This document shows positions 19,096 to 27,503 of a DNA stretch of 64,000 bases, one piece after another. Origin of the DNA: Calendula officinalis (lineage: Eukaryota > Streptophyta > Magnoliopsida > Asterales > Asteraceae); NCBI GenBank assembly GCA_963853835.1, contig OY970820.1, positions 85,246,909 to 85,310,908 of the forward strand, written 5' to 3'. The first letter of the stretch is position 1, and every line of letters starts with the position of its first letter. Below the pieces are notes generated by a model. That model was not told the DNA's origin. It saw nothing but the letters and a program-made list of their open reading frames with translations, and made no database searches. The position numbers were made by a program, and so were the translations under genes.

Positions 19096-21659
19096 TTAAG
19101 TTTGGGAACCCAAGCTTTATATGTCTTGGGTTCATCCTTTGAGAAATGAGCTTTTGGGGATTTAACTTTAAAGACTTTTGGTACCCATACTTGTTTATTA
19201 CTGGTATTTTGTTTTACTACTGTCCTTTTGTAGTTATTACTGGTGTGAAAATTTCCTACTGATCTTGGTTTATACCCATTGTTTCTAGCTTTTGAATACT
19301 TTACTACTGATGGACCAGTAGTATTTGGGTACTTATCATGTTTAGAATGACCAGTAGTGTTTTTAGGGTTAACACCAGTAGTGTTTTTGAAATTTGTTTT
19401 GGGAGCAGTAGTATTTTTGAAATTAGGGTTATTACCAGTAGTATTCTTGTACTGGTACCATACAGCATTATAATTAGGGTTAACACCAGTAGTAAATTTG
19501 TTAGAGTTTCTACTGGTGTTGGAAAATTTAAAATATTGTTTATTTTGATTGGATTTTCCATTATTCTTGAAGTAATTGCTGTACTTTGGGCTTCCAGCTC
19601 TTCTGTTTTGAACAAACCTTGTTTTACTTCTTCCAAATCTTGGATTTTCAACAATTGGATTTTTAATTTTATTTACTACTGAATGACCAGTAGTAACTTT
19701 TAACTTTTGAGTTTTAGCATTTTCTTTAAGAACTTTAAATTCTTTTAACTCTTTGCAGTTTATTGGATTGTAGTGACAATCCTTTGCTAAATGGTTCATT
19801 TTATTGCATATAACACATCTTAGTTTCTTATTTTTAGCACCTTCAGGTATTCTTTGGTCTAAGAGTTGTGTTTTATTTCTTTCATTCCCCCTTGTTAAAA
19901 TTTTTGGTACATTATCTGCATTATATTTGGGAGATTCATTTGGACTTTGAGCTGTGTGAAAACTTGTATCAATTGATTTTGGTGATTCACTTTGAGATAT
20001 AGTAAATTCAATTGATTGTTCATCATCAGAAGAATTATTTGATTCAGATGTTTCATTAGATGATTCAGTTTGATTTTCAGTTTTTAATTCATTAATGATT
20101 CTTTCTGAACTGGTTTTAAGAGGTGGAATGATTTTATATGGAGGTGGTACAGCATGATATCCCACCCCATGAACAACCTTTTCTGTAGTTTGATTATTAG
20201 TTAATTCATCAAGAATTTTAGTGCTTCTTTCAAACTTTTTAATTGTTAATTTATTTTGTTCAATTTCAAGTTGACATTCTTCTATTTTACTTGTAAGTTC
20301 ATTATTTTTTGTTTCATAAAACTCTTTCTCATCCACAGCTTGAAGCAATTCTTCCTTGATCCGTTGATCAATCATCTTGTACACCTTTATTTGATGTTCT
20401 TGATCAGCAATCACCCCATCAAACTCATAATTTCTTCTGATTGCTTTTGCTAAATCTTCATTTAATTTATTGTTTTCTTTTTCTAGATTTTTAATAATTT
20501 TAGCACATTCAGGAGTACAAGGTTTAGATTTTACCTCAGTTTTGTTGTCAGTAAAGGCCATGAGAGCTTGATTTTGAGCATGCTCTTCTGCTTGGAAGCT
20601 CCAGTCATATCCTTGTCCTTGTTGTGACACAAGAGCAGTTGATTTTGATCTTTTGTCTGGATGAGGACATTCTTTTGCAAAGTGACCAAGGTTGTTACAG
20701 TTGTAACATTTGACTTTAGTTTTGTCAAATCCTGCTTTGTCACCTTTGTTGAAATTGAGGCTTGTCCTTCCAGTTCTTTTTAGGAATCTTTTGGTCCTTA
20801 GGCTCAGCATAGCCATCTGCCATTTAAGATCCATCTCCTCAAGATCATCTGGATTCAGTTGTTCCAAGTCATCACTAATCAATGCAGTATGCACATGACT
20901 AGTGAAGAAGGATTCTCTTGCAGTATCCTCAGAATCTGCAGCCTTTCCTGCGGAGGTTTCCTGTCCTTGACCTGTACTAGACACAAAAGCAGCATTGTTA
21001 GAAGAAATAGAAGGGTTTTTGTGATTTACCTCAGTTTCAAACACTCTGAGATCATTATAGAGTTCATCTAACTCCTTTTCTTCTAAAGCATCTCTTTGTC
21101 TGTACACCACTGTGTACATGGCCCATTCTTCACTAAGAGACCTTAGAAACTTCATGTTGACATCCTCTTGATCCATCTTTACACCAACTTGGTTGAGTTC
21201 ACCAATTAGTTTGTTGAATCTGTCAAACACTTGAGTGAGTGTTTCATTGGGCTTTCCTTTGAAATTTTCAAAGTCTTGTTTGAGAACAGACTTCATATTC
21301 CTCTTGGTGCTCTTTGTCCCAACGAATCTCTTCTCCAGTGCTTCCCACAGTATTTTTGCATCATCATATTCAACAAAGAGATGTTGATAATCATTAGGAA
21401 TGGCCAGTAAGAGAGTGCTTAGAGTTTTGAGTTCAATGCCTTTATCTTTCTTCTCCTTCTCACATTTAAGTTTGTCTGCCTCAGTTGCAGAGCTACTTGC
21501 TTGAAGTTGACCAGTTTTGTTTCCTTCACAAACGACTTCCCACATGGAATAATCTGTAATAAGCATGTATTGCTTAATACGATTCTTCCACATCCCAAAG
21601 TTATTGGGTGTGAGTATAGGAATTTTGTTGGCCTGAGTGCTTTCATTATTATCAGTCAT
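19092..21659 (-). CDS. gag: Gag polyprotein of the intact Sirevirus-like element
   Basis: 855 codons from the ATG at 21659, about 90 nt downstream of the LTR. It forms the virus-like particle. The N-terminus has the retrotransposon gag/UBN2-type region (IPILTPNNFGMWKNRIKQYM, then helices up to about 200). A first zinc knuckle CYNCNNLGHFAKEC is near 318, a long coiled coil spans about 390-490 (typical of Sirevirus gag), and a second knuckle CVICNKMNHLAKDC is near 612. An Asn/Thr-rich tail from about 690 repeats Asn-Thr-Thr-Gly, encoded by AATACTACTGGT units that carry the same TACTACTG motif as the LTR. It ends KAWVPKLN. Confidence 0.94.
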   Translation of the reverse strand: MTDNNESTQANKIPILTPNNFGMWKNRIKQYMLITDYSMWEVVCEGNKTGQLQASSSATEADKLKCEKEKKDKGIELKTLSTLLLAIPNDYQHLFVEYDDAKILWEALEKRFVGTKSTKRNMKSVLKQDFENFKGKPNETLTQVFDRFNKLIGELNQVGVKMDQEDVNMKFLRSLSEEWAMYTVVYRQRDALEEKELDELYNDLRVFETEVNHKNPSISSNNAAFVSSTGQGQETSAGKAADSEDTARESFFTSHVHTALISDDLEQLNPDDLEEMDLKWQMAMLSLRTKRFLKRTGRTSLNFNKGDKAGFDKTKVKCYNCNNLGHFAKECPHPDKRSKSTALVSQQGQGYDWSFQAEEHAQNQALMAFTDNKTEVKSKPCTPECAKIIKNLEKENNKLNEDLAKAIRRNYEFDGVIADQEHQIKVYKMIDQRIKEELLQAVDEKEFYETKNNELTSKIEECQLEIEQNKLTIKKFERSTKILDELTNNQTTEKVVHGVGYHAVPPPYKIIPPLKTSSERIINELKTENQTESSNETSESNNSSDDEQSIEFTISQSESPKSIDTSFHTAQSPNESPKYNADNVPKILTRGNERNKTQLLDQRIPEGAKNKKLRCVICNKMNHLAKDCHYNPINCKELKEFKVLKENAKTQKLKVTTGHSVVNKIKNPIVENPRFGRSKTRFVQNRRAGSPKYSNYFKNNGKSNQNKQYFKFSNTSRNSNKFTTGVNPNYNAVWYQYKNTTGNNPNFKNTTAPKTNFKNTTGVNPKNTTGHSKHDKYPNTTGPSVVKYSKARNNGYKPRSVGNFHTSNNYKRTVVKQNTSNKQVWVPKVFKVKSPKAHFSKDEPKTYKAWVPKLN

Positions 21660-21733
21660 GATTAATAATGTGTGTGTTTTAAAGATTAAAACTTTTTGTT
21701 GTTCTTAACAATTAGTAGATCTAGAACCAATAA

Positions 21734-21745
21734 GCTCTGATACCA
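21734..21745 (-). other. Primer binding site, initiator tRNA-Met
   Basis: In element sense TGGTATCAGAGC, two bases after the 5' LTR, is a full 12-base match to the usual plant iMet primer site. Confidence 0.93.
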
Positions 21746-21747
21746 CT

Positions 21748-22365
21748 TGTCAGGATCGATTAACTATAGACAAGTTAATAAACACCTTAGATCTATTTGA
21801 TGATAGAAGTTGCAGCGGATCAACACTATATCAATAATTAAGAACGATGAACTGTATGAACAATATGAGAAATATTAAGAACACAGTTTCACAAAAAGCT
21901 TCAATGTATATTATTAAGTTAACAATACACACGTACGTTTACAATTCGTAAGGAACTATATATAATAGTCCTTGAAGCTAAACTATTTACCCTAGTTATT
22001 CTAGGATACGATATACATCTAATTATAAACGATATACATTGATTTACATTCTATAACTATCTCTGCGAAGATCTCGGACTTGATATGTTCCATAAACGCG
22101 TATCAGTAGTAAAACCAATCACCAGTAGTAAATAAGTAACATCAGTAGTAAACTTGGTGATCAGTAGTAAGTCCAGAAACCAACGTCAGTAGTAACTACA
22201 ATGATCAGTAGTATCTTCAATCTTTGTATGATCAGTAGTAACTAAGTTATAGAGAACACCAGCATCAACTTCATCAGTAGTAAATGTTTCTGCCCCATCA
22301 GTAATAAACATAATTATTACCAACTGCAGCATCAGTACTAAGTTGATCTGTGATTTGCTCTAACA
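21748..22365 (-). repeat. 5' LTR (right copy) of the intact Sirevirus-like element
   Basis: 618 bp. It carries the TACTACTG cluster at 22104-22282 and, about 138 bp further downstream in element sense, a TATA box at 21966-21957. Confidence 0.96.
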
Positions 22366-22370
22366 CGATC

Positions 22371-22657
22371 CATCAACAGTTCATAATGATAGGAACCTCA
22401 ACGGAAAGGATCAGATAAATACCATTTACGATGATGATCATAAGCTCATTACAGATTGTGAGTCAAAGAACAAGAAAGACGTATTCAAAGACCAAAAGGT
22501 GAAGAAAGCTGGTAGAGATCAAGAAGTGGTTCATGGTCAACATCATCCTAAAACTGTCACTTTTCGGGTCCCTCCAAAACAGAAACGGGTACATCAGCAA
22601 CCTGGTTTTAATCTTGACTATTCTCCACCAAAGACTCACCCTCCTAGCCATAACTAA
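22371..22657 (+). CDS. Distal exon 2 of the RGF-type precursor, encoding the mature peptide
   Basis: The reading frame continues exactly from the codon split at 10872 (C plus CA at 22371-22372). It encodes an acidic and basic, Lys/Asp-rich variable proregion typical of secreted plant peptide precursors. It ends with the hormone at 22616-22654: Asp-Tyr for sulphation, Pro pairs that are candidates for hydroxylation, and terminal His-Asn before TAA. It is separated from its own promoter and signal peptide by 11.5 kb of element, so production of the peptide from this allele is very unlikely. Confidence 0.85.
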
Positions 22658-23381
22658 GATTCATATATGTTTTCATGCTCTCATGTTACTTTCGTTAATT
22701 AATATGGATGGTATCACGAGAGATTGAGAAAAGAAGAAGTGATCGAGTTAGTTATCTTGATCTGTTAACATCTCTGAGGATGAAATATATATTAAATTAT
22801 ATTAGCGAAGCGATGGATCTGAAAACATGCATGTTCATGATGATCATCAATTAATACTATCTTTCCTACAAAATATTTTAATTAATCACCATATAAATTT
22901 TCAAAAAAGAAAAGTAGAGATCGAGTAGAATATATGTATGTTAAGGGCCAGGCCTTGCTTAAATGTAATTGAATATATGAGTTTTGAAGAAATTTTGAAG
23001 CAAATTGTAGGATAATTATCAATATCATGTGTTGCATCTTCTTGATCTTTTACTGATATATTTTCAATAGACATCATCTCGATCACCTATCAACACATTT
23101 AAATTTTTAGTATTTCACTCGTAATATATATCACTGATATGCAACTGGAACTCTGAACTTTATGTTATCTTCAAATCATAATATTTCAAAAAGTTGTATA
23201 TATCGTGCATGTGGTTACACGGCGTCCGATTATATATGTAATGATCGATAACTTATAGAATTCTATTTATATTGTTTAATTTCCTTGTATATATATTGTG
23301 TTCTTGTACTTTTAACTTTCGTCCATCATTAAACTTTAACTCAAAAATAATGGATCGGTGATTCAAGCTAACACGGATCAC
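22658..23381. other. 3' flank of the RGF-type gene, no gene seen
   Basis: AT-rich sequence, presumably the 3' UTR and downstream intergenic DNA. I see no further coding region or recognisable repeat. Confidence 0.5.
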
Positions 23382-23701
23382 TGATGCACACAGTTGATCG
23401 GAAACAGTAATTGAACACAACAATCAAACAATACGGAGTATGATTCAATCAATTTCATTCACAATTCCACTTTCGAGAGGTGGAGTTCTCTTCAAACGAT
23501 TTCTTACAAAATATCTGAATAACTACAAATGTCAGTTACAACCTCTATTTAACAGAAACATAACAAACATTGACTTTTCAACAACTCTCTAGCAAAGGAC
23601 TAAAACACCCTTAGCCCTTTATTTGGAAAGACTAAAATGCCCCTCAGCGTTTTCTTCTAGTGTATACTACTTTAATTGGTAGTCTTCCTCCACTTGTATC
23701 A
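23382..23701 (-). repeat. Candidate solo LTR
   Basis: 320 bp bounded TGATGCACAC...TTGTATCA, with TG and CA ends on either strand. There is no adjacent primer site, polypurine tract or coding sequence. The flanks (ATCAC at left, ATCGA at right) match only in part, so the boundaries are tentative. Confidence 0.33.
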
Positions 23702-24140
23702 ATCGATCAGATCGATATGTGGGGTAATAGAATGGGTCACACGGTTGTGACTAACCAATTTTGTATAATTAGCCAAGTTAACTTTTAGACGTAAATAGAT
23801 TAGGATGTGTTTTACGTGTGCATGTATCTTAAACGTCCCTCATATGTCATATAATTTTAAGTGTATATTAAATGCCTCATATACTCTCACTACACCTAGC
23901 TAGGTTTATGTACAATTTATTACACACATCATTTTCTCGTATAAAAATATTCATTGGTAATAGTCTTGGAATTTCCACTTTTTCCTCCGTTTATAAGTTT
24001 TTCATTTAAAATGTTTGAAAAATAAGTTAACGAAAAAAAAACATAAAATGTAGTTGATGAGAGTAATTTGTCGGTATTAATTAAAGTTAGAATAACTTTA
24101 AAATGAAAATAAAATGAGCTATGTGTTTTATAAGGGAACG
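23702..24140. other. AT-rich intergenic DNA
   Basis: Nothing recognisable apart from short AT-rich runs. Confidence 0.5.
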
Positions 24141-24145
24141 GTTAC

Positions 24146-24403
24146 TGATAGATCGAAATCAATACTAAACAAGCTAATTCATGTTGATTCTAGATTGATT
24201 GAAGCTTAAGTGTATGTGTTCTTGGTGTAAGTGTGTGTGAGTTAGTTGAGAGAGAACGATGGTTGTTGAACAGCTTTCAGTTAGTGTGGGAAAGCTTGAC
24301 TTGAAAGTCAAAGTTACAAACTTATATACTCCTACCACTTAACAAAGGAAAAGTTAACTAACGGACTTTAAAGGTCAAAACTACTACATAAATGGTCATA
24401 ACA
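24146..24403 (-). repeat. 3' LTR of the gag-only element
   Basis: 258 bp. Positions 24275-24403 match 29593-29721 closely. A TATA-like GTATATAAG is seen in element sense near 24322-24336. A purine run (GGGGAGAT in element sense) abuts it at 24404-24411. Confidence 0.88.
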
Positions 24404-25480
24404 ATCTCCCCATTTTTTATCTTTAACACGTCATCCCAGTCTTCAGACTTCAGATTCTTCTTATAATCTGTCTTTAGCAAGAAAATGTTTTTCTGAATTT
24501 CAAGATCAAAACATTTCAGAAATCTGGAAGTTTAAGATATTCAAAGAGGATATGTTTTTCGTTGATACTGTTTGAGTGAAGAAATCCTATAACTGATTTA
24601 CTAAAGATTTGAAAATTTTGGAAAAGGGAATATCAATTAAGTAAGGATTTGACTGGGTTTTCAGATAATGGAGAGGTTGTTTTTGAAATTTTGTGGTAGA
24701 GAATTATATTAAGGATAGAATAATAATGTTTTTGAATGGTTTGTCAGTCAAAGTTTTGGATGTGTGTGTTTGATTTGATAAGAATGATTTGAAAGTTAAA
24801 GGTTTTGGATATGAATGTATGTATGTTTTGTATGTATGAAAGAATGATATGTACATTTAGTATTTGAATGAATGTGGATAATTTTGTATTTGGTATGGAA
24901 ATATGGATTTAAACGGTTAAGCTTTTGTATGGATATGGTTGTGAATTTGTGGTTTGGATAAAATGATTTGTCAGTTTAAGATTTGTAATGGAAATGTTGA
25001 AAATTTGTGAGGATTTTCTGAAAATGAGTCGGTTTCTTTTTCTTCACAAATTATTTCATGTAAATCGACGAAAATGTAGACCCATAAATAAATAGAGTTG
25101 TTCGTAGCGGAAGTCTTTTGTTGAAGTTGTGACTTTGTCGATTTATAATCATTGATAATTGTTGTTGAGAGAAAAATGTGGATAAGATTCGCGCTCCCCC
25201 TCAAACAAACAATTATTCTTCAACAAATCTTCTTCGGTTTCTTGTTTACTCCCCCTTAATCGGTGCATATGTCTTTTTGATGTGGAGTAAACTGGGCTAA
25301 TATATTCTCTTAAGTCTTGTAAGTATTTTTCTTCATAAACAGAACTTCTTATTAAATTTTCTCCCCCTCATGATGATTAAGATTGATCGGAACCATCATG
25401 AAAAATGTAAAGTTCGTCGAGGTGAGATGAAGAAAATCTTCGAAGCCCATGGATACAAAATGTGAAGTAGAATGATATAT
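24404..25480 (-). other. Non-coding 3' region of the gag-only element
   Basis: AT-rich and without ORFs. It contains several extra polypurine-like strings (CTCCCCCTC on +) near 25193, 25243 and 25361 besides the one next to the LTR. Multiplied polypurine tracts near the 3' LTR have been described for Sireviruses. Confidence 0.55.
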
Positions 25481-27190
25481 TCATATTTTGAATGAATCAA
25501 TATACATCACATTCTATCATCGAAAACCGAACCTATGTTGATGATGTAGATAGTCGATCAAAACGTTTGGCAGTTAATCTCAATGTCGAATCAAATAGGG
25601 CAAACCGGGATCACATAGATCACCCCCTGACACAACAGTTACACAAACTGTGTGACCTACGTTCAATGTTGGAATATATGATAGCACTGGTAGGATTTCC
25701 ATTCAATCATCGTGGAATACCAAGACTGTTGGTATCACTATGAATGTTCCGGCTTTATCACAAAGATAAGCTTGGTATTATGCCTTGTGTCCAAAAAGTG
25801 TATTGCGGTTCTAGAATCAATTAGTGGATAAACGAAGACGAGGACTGGAGAGGCTTGTCCTCTTGTTCAATATCAACAATCTCCAAGTGAGATGTCGATA
25901 GCATATGAGATAGTCTCCGTGGAAATAAAACAAGTACTTTTTAAGAAATACTTGAGTGGCTGGGGGGTTGTGCATTGCATCACTGGGTCCATGATGTCTA
26001 TTTCAATATCAGAGAGCAACACATGCAATCCGATAGAGACGTGGCAACCCGGCTTTGTATCAGTTTGGTAAGGGTTTTTCATTTTATTTAACCCTGTCGC
26101 ACCCTCCTCACTCAAGCTTACTTTTTCATTTTTCGACTACTCCCTCATTTCATTTTACCATGTTTAGCTGATTCGCACCCCATACTACATTCCCCCTCTC
26201 AAATTTTATCTCAGCACACCCCAATCAAGATCCCGTGATACTTGATTCTGCTCACCTAGACCTATGTACCCTTACATATTGTCCTATATAGTAGGTGGCT
26301 CCTGGGGAAGATCATGCCGGTTATAGCAGATCTTAGGAGTAATTTGAGAGTGAACTATAATGCTCATGTGCAATATATCAGCATTTATGATATTACTTTG
26401 TAAGAATAACATGGATTTTTCATCGGAAAATGTATGTGTTTCCGACATAAGTTGTTGCCTTTAAGATATAAAAGTTTAGGCACAGCAACTTGAACAAATT
26501 CGGTAAAACCGGACTCACGTAGAGTATCCGTTAACACACGGTATGAATCGATAGTCGTTTGCACAACAGTGGATTCAAATGTGTGACCTGCAGTTAGAGT
26601 TGGCGCGATTTTAGCTCTAGCAGGATTTCCACTCAATCCTCGTGAAGCACCAGATTGTGATGCCACCATGAGTGTTCTGATGAATACACGGAGATTCATA
26701 TTCAATAGTGTATGTGTCCTATACTAGAAATATTTGTCGGTGAGATCTAGACACATTGTGCATTCAATTGAAGACGTAACCCGGGGCAGAAGGTTAAAAT
26801 TTCAATACCAACATAGTCCGAATGAGTAGTCGATAGATTATGTGCTACGTCCCCTGAAGAATTTAAACAAATTCATATTGAGAGGAATCTGAGTGGTTGG
26901 TGGTGGAGTGCACATGCTTGACTGGGCCAGTTAAGTCTGGTGAAACATTCAACACATGAATGAACATTGTTTATTGAGGTTGCCCGGTTTAAGAACGGTT
27001 TGAATGCACTCAAAGGTGTGTTTTCTTGATATTATCATGTTTTCACATCACCTTGCACTCACCTACATCTATACCCTAGACTTATACCCTCACATTTACC
27101 AATTTTGGCTAAAAAGTATTTCCCTTGGAAGGTTAGGCCGGTTTTGGCAAACCATGGGAAGGTATCGTCGTTTGATAAAAAAAATATTTC
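25480..27190 (-). repeat. Diverged tandem duplication of about 0.9 kb
   Basis: Two successive segments (about 25480-26370 and 26380-27190) share ordered blocks: GTGACCTRCRTT, AGGATTTCCAYTCAATC, ATGAATGTTC/ATGAGTGTTC, a GAGTGGYTGG block, ACATGAATG-like and CCCTTACA/CCCTCACA stretches and a GGCCGGTTTTGGC/TGCCGGTTATAGC end. Divergence is high, so the duplication is old. There is no continuous ORF and no recognised product. Confidence 0.6.
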
Positions 27191-27503
27191 GATTAAAAAC
27201 AATCAAACAGGTATAAAAGTATTGATATTAGAATGTTTCTCCCCCTGGAAATACTAATTCTCCCCTAGAATTAATATTTCTCCCCCTCGACAAAATAAAG
27301 GTAATGAAAAATATACAGTTTAAGAGGGTGGGAAAGAGTTGTTACATTTATGTGAAAATCTGGTTAAGAGCGGGTTTCAAACAAATGTATTTGAAAGCCA
27401 TAATGTTGAAAAGCGAGTTATACACTGAATTATGTATAAGTCATTCTGTTGAGACGCGAGTTATACACTGATTTGTGTATAAGTCATTCTCCTGCAAAAC
27501 AAA

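Larger units (their letters stand above)
10873..22365 (-). mobile_element. Complete Sirevirus-like Ty1/copia element with a third ORF
   Basis: 11,493 bp on the minus strand. The two 618-bp LTRs (TGTTAGAGC...CCTGACA in element sense) show no difference by eye. The target duplication is CGATC (10868-10872 and 22366-22370). In sense order: 5' LTR, 2-nt spacer, iMet primer site, gag (855 codons), pol in another frame (1,170 codons), a 548-bp spacer, ORF3 (1,158 codons), a polypurine tract and the 3' LTR. All three ORFs are free of stops. The long coiled-coil gag with two zinc knuckles, large size and extra ORF after pol fit the Sirevirus (SIRE/Maximus) clade. Identical LTRs and intact ORFs mean a very recent insertion of a probably autonomous element. 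Confidence 0.96.
10597..22657 (+). pseudogene. RGF/GOLVEN/CLEL peptide hormone precursor, split by a retrotransposon
   Basis: Members of this family are secreted precursors that release a 13-residue Tyr-sulphated peptide acting through LRR receptor kinases on root meristem activity and gravitropism. Exon 1 is 10597-10761 (55 codons) and encodes a hydrophobic signal peptide (core ALVFLLCLS, probable cleavage after SNG). A 95-bp intron, GT...TTTTAG, occupies 10762-10856. Exon 2 starts at 10857, is interrupted after 16 nt by the element at 10873-22365, and resumes at 22371. Across the target duplication the frame stays open to TAA at 22655-22657, about 155 codons in all. The precursor ends DYSPPKTHPPSHN, matching the family pattern DYxxPxxxPPxHN at the extreme C-terminus. 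Read into the LTR, translation stops at 10923-10925, losing the hormone. No other defect is visible. Confidence in the family is high from the 13-mer. Confidence 0.9.

Noticed and set aside
19090..19110. Canonical -1 ribosomal slippery heptamer at the gag/pol junction
   Set aside because: CCCAAAC occurs but in the wrong phase for X-XXY-YYZ slippage relative to gag, and the pol frame has a stop between it and pol.
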